From NCBI GenBank assembly GCA_947039275.1, contig CAMQYL010000023.1:1-48149 (forward strand): a DNA stretch of 48,149 nt, given 5' to 3'. This document shows, one piece after another, positions 1 to 8,926 of the stretch. The position numbers were made by a program, and so were the translations under genes. The notes beneath the pieces are model-generated. The model had not been told where the DNA came from. It was given only the letters and a program-made list of their open reading frames with translations, and did not search any database. The first letter of the stretch is position 1. Every line of letters begins with the position of its first letter. The DNA comes from Amulumruptor sp947039275. GTDB taxonomy: Bacteria; Bacteroidota; Bacteroidia; Bacteroidales; Muribaculaceae.

Positions 1-199
1 TGGCAATTTGCTACTGCCCTGAATTGTTAAAATTTTCCCCGGACAGCTGTGCGGCACGCCGCGTCATCAAACGAAATACAAGACCCCCACTGACATGTTG
101 ACGCGGCACGCCGCGTCCTTACGTTCATGTGATTCCAGTTGGTTAAGTGAGCAACATGGATGGCGACATGCTATCGCATATCCCTAATGTTTTGGACTA
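1..199. repeat. Intergenic gap with two GCGGCACGCCGC palindromic repeats
   Basis: This stretch downstream of the pseudouridine synthase holds no convincing gene. It contains two near-palindromes: one at 51-66 (GCGGCACGCCGCGTCA) and one at 100-117 (GACGCGGCACGCCGCGTC). Both have the same orientation and an unpaired AC centre. They match the stem of the perfect palindrome at 10036-10065, so they look like members of one dispersed family. The copy at 51-66 has lost part of its left arm. Assignment to a repeat family is inferred from the three copies seen in this window. Confidence 0.6.
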
Positions 200-1120
200 T
201 CAGCGGACAAGACTGAGGAAGGCAGCTGGGATTGGGGTGGTAAATGCCATCTCTTTGCGGGTGATGGGGTGGACGAAACGGAGTGTACGGGCATGGAGAG
301 CCAGACGGTGTATGGGACTCGGACCAGCCCCATAGCGGCGGTCACCTACTATAGGGTGTCCCATTTCTTTCATGTGTACGCGTATCTGGTTCTTGCGCCC
401 GGTGTCAAGGTCTACTTCAAGCATCGCCCTTCCTTTTCCTTTCATAAGCGTAGAGTAGCGGGTCACAGCAAGCTGGCCTTCGCCCTTGACATCGGTGGAA
501 TACACTTCATGACGTGAGTTCTCGGTCAGATAACTGCGTATGGTATCCGATGCATGCTCGGGAATGCCCTCTACTACGGCGAGATACTTACGTTCGAGCA
601 CCATATTGTTCCAGTTATGCTGCAAAGCCTCCTTCGCCTCCACGTTCTTGGCAAACACCATCAGTCCAGATGTATCCCGGTCAAGGCGGTGCACGATGAA
701 AATCTTATTGCCTGGATTGCTCCACTTAACATACTCGCGCAGTATGGAGTAAGCGGTGCCTTCCTTGATGTTGTCGGTGCTGACAGAGAGCAGTCCGTAG
801 CCTTTGTTGACCACCAGGATGTCGTCATCTTCATATACCAGACGCAGACGCGGATTGCGGAACACATGGAAGGGTCGAGTAAAATTGACCTGCACCGTAT
901 CTCCCTGTGACAGCGGAGCGTCCCACTGGGTGACTGGTGTGGCTCCTACCTTGACCTGACCGTATTTAAGCAACGCCTTTACGGCAGTACGCGGACGAGA
1001 AGGCATCGCTGACATCAGGAACTGAAGCAGCGTACCGTCTTCAGCTACCTCAAACGTCTCTATGGCATCAGGTTTGAAAGCATTACGCTGGGCACCGGGC
1101 TTATGATTGAGTTTTGCCAT
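200..1120 (-). CDS. RluA-family 23S rRNA/tRNA pseudouridine synthase
   Basis: This 306-residue protein isomerises specific uridines in structured RNA to pseudouridine in the cytoplasm. An S4-type RNA-binding region lies at about residues 28-80 (SRPRTAVKALLKYGQVKV). The catalytic domain carries the RluA motif HRLDRDTSG, with the likely catalytic aspartate at residue 147. The family's C-terminal signature HPIVGDRRYGAG is also present. Length is typical of RluA/RluC/RluD enzymes, and the ATG start leaves a complete S4 region. It lies 9 bp downstream of topA on the same strand, so the two are probably co-transcribed. Which RNA position it modifies cannot be told from sequence, so no specific rlu symbol is given. 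Confidence 0.95.
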   Translation of the reverse strand: MAKLNHKPGAQRNAFKPDAIETFEVAEDGTLLQFLMSAMPSRPRTAVKALLKYGQVKVGATPVTQWDAPLSQGDTVQVNFTRPFHVFRNPRLRLVYEDDDILVVNKGYGLLSVSTDNIKEGTAYSILREYVKWSNPGNKIFIVHRLDRDTSGLMVFAKNVEAKEALQHNWNNMVLERKYLAVVEGIPEHASDTIRSYLTENSRHEVYSTDVKGEGQLAVTRYSTLMKGKGRAMLEVDLDTGRKNQIRVHMKEMGHPIVGDRRYGAGPSPIHRLALHARTLRFVHPITRKEMAFTTPIPAAFLSLVR

Positions 1121-1129
1121 TGGTCAGAA

Positions 1130-3481
1130 TTATTTTTTACGGCGCACGGCCTTCTTTGCCGGCTGGTTATTGATTATCTCCATGCACTCCGCGAGTGTGA
1201 GAGCCGAGGGATCTGTGACCGTCTTGGGTATCTTGTAATTGGATTTCTTATAGGAAATATAAACTCCGTAACGGCCGTTGAGAATCTGCAAGTCAGGGTC
1301 TTCATCAAATGTCTTGACAACTTTCTTGCTCTCCGCATCACGCTTTGAGAGTATTAATTCTACAGCTTCGTCAAGGGTGATGGCTGCCGGCGACAGATCG
1401 GCAGGGATGGAAACGAATTTGCCGTTATGCTTCACATACGGTCCAAATCGCCCCACAGCCACGGTCACCTCAGCATCCTCATATGTGCCAAGAGTACGCG
1501 GAAGCTCAAACAGCTTCAATGCCTGCTCAAGCGTGATGTCAAAGATAGACTGATCACCCTGCAAGGAAGCGAAGCGCGGCTTCTCGTCACTGTTGACGTC
1601 ACCGATCTGCACCACTGGTCCATATCGTCCAACCTTTACCGACACCGGTTTGCCAGACACGGGATCAGTGCCAAGGAGACGTTCACCCACCTTGTGCTCA
1701 GTGCGGGTGTTTTCGGCTTTCTCCACCTCCGGGTGGAACACATCATAGAAGCGGGCTATCTCATGATGCCACTCGGTCTTGCCTTCGGCTATGTAGTCAA
1801 ACTTTTCCTCTATGTCAGCCGTAAAGTTATAGTCCAGCACATTAGGGAAATTGGAAGTGAGGAAATCGTTGACTACTATACCTATGTCGGTAGGTATCAG
1901 CTTGCCACGCTCTGCGCCGAATGTCTCGTGACGCATGGTTTCCTTGATTTTGCCACCCTTGAGGGTCATGACACGCACATCACGCGGCAAGCCTTCCTTC
2001 TCGCCCTTTTCCACATATTCACGTGCCTGGATGGTAGAGATGGTAGGTGCATAAGTCGACGGACGTCCGATGCCCAATTCCTCCATCTTCTTGACCAATG
2101 ACGCCTCGGTATAGCGTGGAGGCTGCTGGGTGAAACGCTCCTGAGCAATGATTTTGTCAGCAGTAAGCGTATCGCCAGGTTTGAGTGGGGGGAGCAAAGT
2201 GCTGTCGCCCAAGGTGACGGCTCCGTCACGATCTTCGTCATCGTGACCTTCGATATAGACACGGAGAAAACCGTCAAACTTGATTACCTCGCCGTCAGTC
2301 GTAAAGCGGGCATTGACCGCATTGGCAGCCGTAGACATCGGCATGACATCCACAGTGGTGCGTTCGAGCTCCGCGTCAGCCATCTGCGAAGCTATGGTAC
2401 GCTTCCATATGAGATTATAAAGTTTCTTCTCCTGTGCTGTTCCTTCGATGTAATGCTTATCAATATAGGTGGGTCGGATGGCTTCGTGAGCTTCCTGGGC
2501 ACCCTTGCTGTGGGTATGGTATTTGCGTACTTTCAGATATTTTTCGCCCAAAGTATCACGGATTTCACGCGATATGGTATTGATTGCCAGCGACGACAGA
2601 TTGAGCGAGTCAGTACGCATGTAGGTGATATGTCCAGCCTCGTAGAGTTTCTGTGCCACGAGCATGGTCTGACTGACAGTGAATCCTAATTTGCGCGAAG
2701 CCTCCTGCTGCAACGTCGAAGTGGTGAATGGCGGGGCAGGAGATTTCTTAACAGGCTTGACATTGATATCAGAAACCGCGAACCCGGCACCCTTTAGAGC
2801 TTCAAGCAATGCTACGGCATCATCATATGAAGGGATACGGCGAGCCAGTTCCAGCTTCAATGGCTCTCCTCCAGGCGCGGTCATCTCGGCTGTGACACGA
2901 TAATATTCCTCAGGAGTAAACGCCTTGATTTCATTTTCCCTCTCCACTATCAGACGCACAGCCACAGACTGCACACGCCCAGCCGAAAGCGCAGGCTTGA
3001 TTTTCTTCCACAATATCGGCGAGAGCTCGAATCCGACTATTCGGTCAAGCACACGCCGCGCCTGCTGCGCATCCACAAGATTGATGTCTATGTCACGAGG
3101 ATTCTCTATGGCATGGACTATCGCATCCTTGGTGATCTCATGAAACACGATGCGGCGCGTGTTTTCAGGCTTAAGTCCGAGCACCTCGTAGAGATGCCAC
3201 GAGATAGCCTCACCCTCGCGGTCCTCATCAGATGCGAGCCATACCATTGAAGCATTTCCCGCAGCCTTCTTCAGGTCCTTGACTAATGTAAGCTTCTCCT
3301 CAGGCACCTCATATTCGGGTTCAAAACGCCCCTTAGAGTCAATAGTGAGGTCTTTCTTGCTGAGGTCGCGGATATGTCCGCGCGATGACAGCACCTGATA
3401 GTCCTTGCCGAGAAATTTCTCGATAGTCTTCGCCTTGGCAGGTGATTCGACTATTATGAGATTTTTTGATGTAGTGCTCAT
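1130..3481 (-). CDS. topA: DNA topoisomerase I
   Basis: Type IA topoisomerase (783 residues) that relaxes negative supercoils by single-strand cleavage and passage. The N-terminal TOPRIM domain begins at NLIIVESPAKAKTIEKFLG and holds the acidic DEDREGEA motif near residues 85-92. The active-site tyrosine is Tyr287 in GHITYMRTDS. The C-terminal third lacks the cysteine zinc fingers of E. coli TopA. It instead has repeated modules of the form GRYGPVV, GRFGPYVKHNGKF and GRYGVYISYKKSNYKIP, as in the Toprim_Crpt-type C-terminal repeats, and ends in a basic KKAVRRKK tail. A TTTG/TAATTTTG promoter lies upstream at 3579-3611. The downstream pseudouridine synthase gene follows after 9 bp. Confidence 0.98.
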   Translation of the reverse strand: MSTTSKNLIIVESPAKAKTIEKFLGKDYQVLSSRGHIRDLSKKDLTIDSKGRFEPEYEVPEEKLTLVKDLKKAAGNASMVWLASDEDREGEAISWHLYEVLGLKPENTRRIVFHEITKDAIVHAIENPRDIDINLVDAQQARRVLDRIVGFELSPILWKKIKPALSAGRVQSVAVRLIVERENEIKAFTPEEYYRVTAEMTAPGGEPLKLELARRIPSYDDAVALLEALKGAGFAVSDINVKPVKKSPAPPFTTSTLQQEASRKLGFTVSQTMLVAQKLYEAGHITYMRTDSLNLSSLAINTISREIRDTLGEKYLKVRKYHTHSKGAQEAHEAIRPTYIDKHYIEGTAQEKKLYNLIWKRTIASQMADAELERTTVDVMPMSTAANAVNARFTTDGEVIKFDGFLRVYIEGHDDEDRDGAVTLGDSTLLPPLKPGDTLTADKIIAQERFTQQPPRYTEASLVKKMEELGIGRPSTYAPTISTIQAREYVEKGEKEGLPRDVRVMTLKGGKIKETMRHETFGAERGKLIPTDIGIVVNDFLTSNFPNVLDYNFTADIEEKFDYIAEGKTEWHHEIARFYDVFHPEVEKAENTRTEHKVGERLLGTDPVSGKPVSVKVGRYGPVVQIGDVNSDEKPRFASLQGDQSIFDITLEQALKLFELPRTLGTYEDAEVTVAVGRFGPYVKHNGKFVSIPADLSPAAITLDEAVELILSKRDAESKKVVKTFDEDPDLQILNGRYGVYISYKKSNYKIPKTVTDPSALTLAECMEIINNQPAKKAVRRKK

Positions 3482-3578
3482 GCTTGCATTGTATGCTCAA
3501 CTTAATGCCGTGCCGAAAGTGTCACAATCAGGCAACAAAAAGGAGCGTTTGAGATGGAAATTCAAAAATAAATCGGCG

Positions 3579-3611
3579 CAAAATTAGCAAAAATTTTGCC
3601 TCTCTGCCAAA
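3579..3611 (-). promoter_or_regulatory. Bacteroidetes-type promoter for topA
   Basis: On the minus strand a TTTG (plus-strand CAAA at 3608-3611) lies 21 bp upstream of TAATTTTG (plus-strand CAAAATTA at 3579-3586). This matches the -33 TTTG and -7 TAnnTTTG elements used by the Bacteroidetes primary sigma factor. It would start transcription about 90 nt before the topA ATG. Confidence 0.6.
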
Positions 3612-3625
3612 TTTTTCATGGATAC

Positions 3626-3641
3626 ACATTATATATAATGT
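3626..3641. promoter_or_regulatory. Perfect 16-bp AT palindrome between cdsA and topA
   Basis: ACATTATATATAATGT is a perfect palindrome in the 231-bp gap upstream of topA and downstream of cdsA. It lies just upstream of the topA -33 box. It could be an operator, but it is also AT-rich enough to arise by chance. No regulator is implied by the sequence. Confidence 0.3.
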
Positions 3642-3712
3642 ATATTACACCCGTATCCGGCAGATGCACAAGTCAATACATCAACAAGTTTGCCGTCAGT
3701 TTGGTTGACCAA

Positions 3713-4552
3713 TCACATCACCACCGACAGATAATAGAGCAAAGCCGGCACCACAAGCAACAACGAATCTATGCGGTCAAGTATGCCGCCATGACCCGGG
3801 ATGAGATGCCCGGAATCTTTGACCCCGGCAGAACGTTTCAGCATCGACTCAACGAGATCGCCCCATGTGCTGAACACCGTCACCACAAGACCCATCCCTA
3901 CAGCCGCGCCTACCGACAATCCTGACAACCAGCCATCCAGCAGAAAATATATCGCCAAAGCACCGCCGACAGTGAAAACAAGTCCACCGAAAAAACCCTC
4001 CCACGATTTCTTAGGCGACAGGCGTTCAAACAGCTTGTGACGACCAAACATCGACCCGGCAACATAGGCTCCCGTATCATTGAGCCATATCATGATGAAC
4101 ATCGCCAGAAGCAACATAGGACTGTATATGTAGTACATATAGGTCATCAGAGCCAACGGCAGCGACACGTATACCTGAGCTGCCAGCGATGTAGTCAGCG
4201 AATGGATCGGGTCTGGCTGCTTGATATACAGCTGGACCACCATGCGCACCACTATATAAATCAATATCGGAGAAAGGACTATACTGGCAGGCATCGGTGA
4301 AAACGAATGCCAGTCAGAAGCCTGGATGGCATTGAACACCACAATGGCTGCAGCCCCGACCATGTCCCATCCTCGGGTCATGCGGTTGTCGGCATGATCC
4401 ACATTGACCATGACCTTGGTAAACTCATGCACACCTGCAATGGCAAAAAGAGCCATGAGTATCACAAAATATATGTCGCCGCAAACCAGCGATGCAATGA
4501 TGGCTGCTATATATACGATACCGGCGAGTGTGCGTGTCAACAGGTTTTTCAT
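3713..4552 (-). CDS. cdsA: Phosphatidate cytidylyltransferase (CDP-diacylglycerol synthase)
   Basis: Integral membrane enzyme of 279 residues that makes CDP-diacylglycerol from CTP and phosphatidic acid, the branch point of phospholipid synthesis. About seven to eight hydrophobic segments are visible. The C-terminal part carries the family signature: SMLKRSAGVKDSGHLIPGHG followed by GILDRID, at roughly residues 238-262, which provides the metal-binding and catalytic Asp, Lys and His residues. SPKKSWEGFFGG, the other conserved loop, is also present. Length is normal. It is read toward topA but with a 231-bp gap, so it probably forms its own unit. The gap on its upstream side holds no other gene on this strand. 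Confidence 0.97.
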   Translation of the reverse strand: MKNLLTRTLAGIVYIAAIIASLVCGDIYFVILMALFAIAGVHEFTKVMVNVDHADNRMTRGWDMVGAAAIVVFNAIQASDWHSFSPMPASIVLSPILIYIVVRMVVQLYIKQPDPIHSLTTSLAAQVYVSLPLALMTYMYYIYSPMLLLAMFIMIWLNDTGAYVAGSMFGRHKLFERLSPKKSWEGFFGGLVFTVGGALAIYFLLDGWLSGLSVGAAVGMGLVVTVFSTWGDLVESMLKRSAGVKDSGHLIPGHGGILDRIDSLLLVVPALLYYLSVVM

Positions 4553-4733
4553 AGTAGATAACCGTAATACGTTATTGAATATCCTAACGGATTACAAATT
4601 TATACCTTTTTAGTGACTCTTCCAAGACAATACATGCTCAGCATGTCTATTAAAAATTAACCGTTAATTAAATTTCAATCACGAAAAAACGCCCCTTTAT
4701 ATAAAAAATGCGAAATAATTCAAAAAATTTCAT

Positions 4734-4741
4734 TACATTTG
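4734..4741 (+). promoter_or_regulatory. -7 promoter box for the histone-like gene
   Basis: TACATTTG fits the Bacteroidetes TAnnTTTG -7 element and sits 58 bp before the ATG at 4800. The surrounding 4560-4790 stretch is strongly AT-rich and otherwise holds no gene. No clear TTTG -33 box is seen at the usual distance. Confidence 0.45.
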
Positions 4742-4799
4742 CCACATAGTAGTAATACATTATCTTTTTACCATTCAACTATCTAACAGCTTAAATCCG

Positions 4800-4976
4800 A
4801 TGAAAAATCTCGTAGAAAAGGCTGCATCACTCTATGATGCATTCAAAAAAGATGCTGAGGCTCAGCTCGTTAACGGCAACAAGGCAGCAGGTGCCCGCGC
4901 ACGTAAAGCATCTCTTGAGCTTGAAAAAGTCATGAAAGAATTCCGCAAAGCTTCACTCGAAGCAGCCAAGAACTAA
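4800..4976 (+). CDS. Histone H1-like small basic protein
   Basis: This is a 58-residue ORF starting MKNLVEKAASLYDAFKKDAE and ending KEFRKASLEAAKN. It is rich in Lys and Ala, with amphipathic helical spacing. Size and composition match the Hc1/histone H1-like proteins widespread in Bacteroidetes, which are thought to bind DNA and help compact the nucleoid. The gene has its own AT-rich upstream region with a TACATTTG -7 box and a strong downstream hairpin (5029-5078), so it is an independent transcription unit. The assignment rests on length, charge pattern and lineage habit; no catalytic motif exists to confirm it. Confidence 0.85.
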   Translation: MKNLVEKAASLYDAFKKDAEAQLVNGNKAAGARARKASLELEKVMKEFRKASLEAAKN

Positions 4977-5028
4977 TCCACTCAGCTATTTCAAGTTATC
5001 AGATAAGACTGAAGGATTATATCCCATC

Positions 5029-5078
5029 AAAGCGGACTGCCTTGCAACCAATCCAATGAGTGCGAGGCAGTCCGCTTT
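5029..5078 (+). terminator. Hairpin terminator after the histone-like gene
   Basis: An 18-bp stem with one wobble pair (5029-5046 with 5061-5078) encloses a 14-nt loop. The arms begin AAAGCGGACTGCC and end GGCAGTCCGCTTT, so A and T runs flank the GC-rich stem. It lies 52 bp after the stop codon of the histone-like gene. The flanking A/T symmetry would let it work in both directions. Confidence 0.75.
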
Positions 5079-5121
5079 AAGTTTCCCGGGTCTGCCCCAG
5101 GATATTTCTATCACATGATTC

Positions 5122-6195
5122 ATGAACCCATTTAAACTCAATCCGCGACGTTTAAGGCTACTGAGACGCGTCATAAAAGGACTACGACCCGATGCAGCCT
5201 CAATGCGTTTTCTCTACAACCATGCACGTTGGTTGTTCTTGAACAAAAACAAATGCACCAAAGTACCCCCGCCTGTCAATCTCATTCTCGAACTGAGTGC
5301 ACGATGCAATCTGCATTGCATAATGTGCGCCCGTGAATCCCGTTACGGCAAAGAGATGGATCAAGGGTTCATGCCGCCTGACAAAGCTAAGAAAATCATT
5401 GATCAGGCACTCCCTTACCTCACCTCCATAGGTCTTACCGGACTTGGAGAAACATTCCTATACCCCCATCTTGAGGAAATATGCCGCTACATAAAGACAC
5501 ACAAACCAAACGTCGTAATCACTTGCTCGACAAACGCCCATTTTCATGGCTTCCTTGACAAACTTGACAAGGCAATACCCTATATCGACAACCTCCAGAT
5601 CTCTGTGGACGGTGTAGGAAAAATCTATGAGACCATACGCCCCGACACCGATTTCGCATTCATACGGCAGAACATCATAAGTACCGCCGAGGCATGCCGC
5701 CGTCATAACGTGGAGCTGAAGTTCAATCTCGTGGCGATGCCGCAAAACATCGGCAACCTCAAAGAGGTCATAGACCTCACAAAGGAGGCTGGAGCACGCT
5801 CCCTTGAAATCAACCCTATGAATGTGGCAGGCAATACATCGGTAGGACGCGAGTTCTACGATTTCTTCCGTTCTGACACATACCTGAAAACATGTCAGGA
5901 AATCACCGCTTACGCGGCTCAGGAGGGCGTAGAGCTGTCACTGTTACCATTTCAGGAGCGACCCGATTTCCGAGACTGCCCGTTTCCATGGGACCATCCT
6001 TACATCACTTGGAACGGCTATCTGGTGCCTTGCTGCGGAAAACCGTTTCCAAAGCTGCTCAATTTTGGCAATGTGTTCGAGACTGGAGACCTGATGTCGG
6101 TCATAAACAGCCCAGCAGCACAAGAGTTCAGGCGTCGCTGGCAGCAGCGCAAAGCTCCCGCATTCTGCGCCAACTGCCAGTACGTGACATTTTAA
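5122..6195 (+). CDS. Radical SAM/SPASM domain protein
   Basis: The protein has 357 residues. The radical SAM cluster motif CX3CX2C is at Cys62, Cys66 and Cys69 (ARCNLHCIMCARES), followed by a TIM-barrel-like region with GLGETFLYP and the SVDG strand. The C-terminus has additional cysteines (RDCPFPW, PCCG, FCANCQ) as in SPASM-type auxiliary Fe-S sites. Such enzymes cleave S-adenosylmethionine to start radical chemistry on peptides, cofactors or other substrates. Nothing in the neighbourhood (histone-like gene before, aldolase after) indicates a substrate, and there is no adjacent small precursor peptide apart from the unrelated histone-like protein. Function beyond the superfamily is unknown. 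Confidence 0.9.
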   Translation: MNPFKLNPRRLRLLRRVIKGLRPDAASMRFLYNHARWLFLNKNKCTKVPPPVNLILELSARCNLHCIMCARESRYGKEMDQGFMPPDKAKKIIDQALPYLTSIGLTGLGETFLYPHLEEICRYIKTHKPNVVITCSTNAHFHGFLDKLDKAIPYIDNLQISVDGVGKIYETIRPDTDFAFIRQNIISTAEACRRHNVELKFNLVAMPQNIGNLKEVIDLTKEAGARSLEINPMNVAGNTSVGREFYDFFRSDTYLKTCQEITAYAAQEGVELSLLPFQERPDFRDCPFPWDHPYITWNGYLVPCCGKPFPKLLNFGNVFETGDLMSVINSPAAQEFRRRWQQRKAPAFCANCQYVTF

Positions 6196-6268
6196 AAAAG
6201 AGGCATCTGCATAACAAATGTTATCTCAATTTCACATACTCGCTTATGAGTTGTTTGAATTTTTTCAT

Positions 6269-6276
6269 TAACTTTG
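6269..6276 (+). promoter_or_regulatory. -7 promoter box for fructose-bisphosphate aldolase
   Basis: TAACTTTG matches the Bacteroidetes -7 consensus and lies 62 bp upstream of the aldolase ATG. A convincing -33 element at 19-21 bp spacing is not obvious. Confidence 0.45.
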
Positions 6277-6337
6277 CAACAGGTTTAATATACTCAGAAT
6301 ACCTAATATTTACATAACTATAATCCAACAAGCCATT

Positions 6338-7336
6338 ATGGTAAGCTACAAAGACTTAGGTTTGGTCAACACCCGCGAGATGTTTGCCAAAGCCATCAAG
6401 GGCGGATATGCAATCCCCGCGTTCAACTTCAACAACATGGAGCAGCTCCAGGCCATCATCAAGGCAGCTGCTGAGGAAAAATCACCCGTAATCCTCCAGG
6501 TATCAAAGGGCGCACGCAACTATGCCAACGCTACACTGCTGCGCTACATGGCACAGGGTGCCGTGGCTTATGCCAAGGAACTCGGCTGGGAAAATCCTCA
6601 GATCGTGCTTCACCTCGACCATGGCGACAGCTTCGAGCTTTGCAAATCCTGCATCGACAACGGCTTCTCATCCGTGATGATCGACGGCAGCCACCTTCCC
6701 TATGAGGAGAACGTAGCCCTGACAAAGCAGGTAGTAGACTATGCACATCAGCATGATGTGACTGTAGAAGGTGAGCTCGGCGTGCTCGCTGGCGTAGAAG
6801 ATGAGGTATCTTCTGACCACCACACCTACACCGACCCCGAAGAGGTTATCGACTTCGCGACCCGCACAGGCTGCGACAGCCTCGCCATCTCTATCGGCAC
6901 AAGCCACGGTGCTTACAAGTTTACCCCCGAGCAGTGCACACGCAACGCCGAAGGCCGTCTCGTTCCCCCGCCCCTGGCATTTGAGGTGCTTGACGCAGTA
7001 ATGGAGAAGCTTCCCGGATTCCCCATCGTGCTCCACGGCTCATCTTCTGTTCCCCAGGAATACGTAGACATGATCAACGAATACGGCGGCAAGCTCCCCG
7101 ACGCTATCGGCATCCCCGAAGAAGAGCTCCGCAAGGCTGCAAAGAGCGCAGTATGCAAGATCAACATCGACTCTGACAGCCGTCTTGCCATGACCGCAGC
7201 CGTGCGCAAGGTATTCCATGACAAGCCCGGTGAATTCGATCCCCGCAAGTATCTCGGTCCGGCTCGTGACGAGATGGAGAAGCTCTACAAGCACAAGATC
7301 GAAAACGTGCTCGGCTCAGCAGGCAAAGCTGAATAA
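6338..7336 (+). CDS. fba: Class II fructose-1,6-bisphosphate aldolase
   Basis: Zinc-dependent aldolase (332 residues) that interconverts fructose-1,6-bisphosphate with dihydroxyacetone phosphate and glyceraldehyde-3-phosphate in glycolysis and gluconeogenesis. HLDHGD at residues 92-97 gives the catalytic Asp94 and zinc ligand His95. GELGVLAGVEDEV, the SIGTSHG strand, the VLHGSS zinc/phosphate loop and the INIDSD phosphate-binding motif follow in family order. Codon use is strongly biased toward C-ending codons compared with neighbours, as expected for a highly expressed glycolytic gene. It stands alone between a TAACTTTG promoter box and a 42-bp perfect palindrome terminator. A tagatose-bisphosphate aldolase is the main alternative, but the length favours the FBA type. 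Confidence 0.95.
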   Translation: MVSYKDLGLVNTREMFAKAIKGGYAIPAFNFNNMEQLQAIIKAAAEEKSPVILQVSKGARNYANATLLRYMAQGAVAYAKELGWENPQIVLHLDHGDSFELCKSCIDNGFSSVMIDGSHLPYEENVALTKQVVDYAHQHDVTVEGELGVLAGVEDEVSSDHHTYTDPEEVIDFATRTGCDSLAISIGTSHGAYKFTPEQCTRNAEGRLVPPPLAFEVLDAVMEKLPGFPIVLHGSSSVPQEYVDMINEYGGKLPDAIGIPEEELRKAAKSAVCKINIDSDSRLAMTAAVRKVFHDKPGEFDPRKYLGPARDEMEKLYKHKIENVLGSAGKAE

Positions 7337-7355
7337 TCAGCACTGACACGACACT

Positions 7356-7397
7356 ATAGACATCGCCGAGGGCACATGTGCCCTCGGCGATGTCTAT
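7356..7397. terminator. 42-bp perfect palindrome, terminator of fba
   Basis: Positions 7356-7376 and 7377-7397 are perfect reverse complements. The stem centre reads GAGGGCACATGTGCCCTC and the ends read ATAGACATCG. It lies 20 bp after the aldolase stop codon. A stem this long and GC-rich should terminate and also stabilise the mRNA 3' end. There is only a short T-rich stretch behind it. Confidence 0.8.
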
Positions 7398-7477
7398 TTC
7401 GCATCAAACCCATCAGAGATACGGACTGCTCCCACAAATATCATGACATATATGATGATATCTCGTGATTTCTTTGT

Positions 7478-7485
7478 TATATTTG
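7478..7485 (+). promoter_or_regulatory. -7 promoter box for the histidine phosphatase gene
   Basis: TATATTTG matches TAnnTTTG and lies 25 bp before the ATG at 7510. No good -33 box is seen. Confidence 0.45.
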
Positions 7486-7509
7486 CATGTAATACACATC
7501 TAATTCGTT

Positions 7510-8841
7510 ATGAACATCATATCATATAAGGGATTTATGCGCAAAGCCATAGGTGTAATCGGATTTGTCGTTGCTTCACTGCTACTGACGGATGCATCAG
7601 CAGTGCAGGATCCTACCGCCACCAATTTCGACTACACGCAGTGCCAGGGCAGCTACATGCCATATCCTGTTCCGGCAGCGATAATAGCCACCCCTGATTC
7701 ACTCAAGCCCGTACTCGTCAACCATGTCGGCAGACATGGAGCACGATACTATTCATCGCCTCGGGATGTGGAAACTTTGCGGGAAGCTCTCGCAAATGCC
7801 TCATCTATCGGCACTATCACCCCTTTGGGCAAACGTTTGATGGCTCTGACAGATGTCATTATGGCAAAAAGCAAGGGACGCTGGGGAGCGCTTGACAGTC
7901 TCGGCATGGCAGAGCAGCGTGGCATAGCCGCCCGTATGGTCCGCACCTACCCCGAGCTGTTTAAGGATGGATGTATCAATGCCATCTCCAGCCGCATACC
8001 ACGATGTGTCAACAGCATGTACAGTTTTCTCTATCAAATCACTCGACTCAACAACAGCGTAGACATCAACGCGTCATCCGGTCCGCAGGAGTCATGGCTC
8101 ATGAGACCTTTCGAAACCGATGAAACATACGTCGCCTGGGCAGCAGAAAAGCCATGGGAACCTATCGTGGAGGATTACACGAACGTGACCGCGCCACTGA
8201 CTCCGCTTATCAAGGTGCTCGGGAAAAACTACCCGATACAACCCAAAGAGGCGCGTGAATTGGTCATGTCCATGTACAAGGTGCTCGCCGGACTTGAGGC
8301 GATGATGCTCCCGACCGACATCAGCGAATACTTCACCAGCGATGAATACAACCGTCTGTGGTCATGCAACAACCTCCGTCAGTATCTCGTACGCACTGCC
8401 TCTACTCTCTCCACCATCCCGGCAGAAATATCCATACCCCTCATCAAGGACATTATCGCCACCACTGACAAGGCTGTAGAATCCGACAAGGCATCCAAAG
8501 GCAAACAAGTTTCCAACTCCGATAATCCCACGGTGATATTACGCTTCGGACATGCCGAAACACTGATGCCTCTGCTGTCACAGATGCGGCTGCCTGGATG
8601 TTATTACATGACCAACTACTTTGATACTGTGGGCAAGCACTGGCAGAATTTCCATGTCGTACCGATGGCATCTAACCTCCAGATCATACTTTTCCGTCAC
8701 AAACGAGGCTCGTATTATGTAAGATTCCAGCTCAATGAAGTGCCATTGTCTCTTGATCCAGACAGCCCATCCAATATCTATATCCCCTGGGATGTCGCAC
8801 GTGAGCGTCTGCATAGATGCATTCCTTTTTATGAACAATGA
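7510..8841 (+). CDS. MINPP-like histidine acid phosphatase (putative phytase)
   Basis: Secreted or periplasmic phosphatase of 443 residues. A hydrophobic signal segment (residues about 12-31) precedes the mature protein. The catalytic RHGAR motif is at residues 75-79 (VNHVGRHGARYY), providing the nucleophilic histidine. The proton-donor motif is HAE (RFGHAET, His348), the form found in multiple inositol polyphosphate phosphatases rather than the HD of classical acid phosphatases. Bacteroides relatives (BtMinpp) dephosphorylate inositol hexakisphosphate and lower inositol phosphates, so dietary phytate is the likely substrate. A shorter start at the second Met (residue 10) is possible. It is a single gene between the aldolase and a lipoprotein. 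Confidence 0.88.
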   Translation: MNIISYKGFMRKAIGVIGFVVASLLLTDASAVQDPTATNFDYTQCQGSYMPYPVPAAIIATPDSLKPVLVNHVGRHGARYYSSPRDVETLREALANASSIGTITPLGKRLMALTDVIMAKSKGRWGALDSLGMAEQRGIAARMVRTYPELFKDGCINAISSRIPRCVNSMYSFLYQITRLNNSVDINASSGPQESWLMRPFETDETYVAWAAEKPWEPIVEDYTNVTAPLTPLIKVLGKNYPIQPKEARELVMSMYKVLAGLEAMMLPTDISEYFTSDEYNRLWSCNNLRQYLVRTASTLSTIPAEISIPLIKDIIATTDKAVESDKASKGKQVSNSDNPTVILRFGHAETLMPLLSQMRLPGCYYMTNYFDTVGKHWQNFHVVPMASNLQIILFRHKRGSYYVRFQLNEVPLSLDPDSPSNIYIPWDVARERLHRCIPFYEQ

Positions 8842-8872
8842 GCAATCATTATGCCGTTTGCCGTATTTTCAT

Positions 8873-8880
8873 TAATTTTG
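8873..8880 (+). promoter_or_regulatory. -7 promoter box for the DUF4369-like lipoprotein gene
   Basis: TAATTTTG lies 46 bp upstream of the ATG at 8927 and matches the Bacteroidetes -7 consensus. Confidence 0.45.
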
Positions 8881-8926
8881 CATCATAGAATATAATGCTC
8901 AGCAGCATACTCTCAGATTCCAGATT

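Noticed and set aside
147..335. Small plus-strand ORF near the window start
   Set aside because: It overlaps the 3' end of the pseudouridine synthase on the other strand and has an Arg/Trp-rich chance composition.
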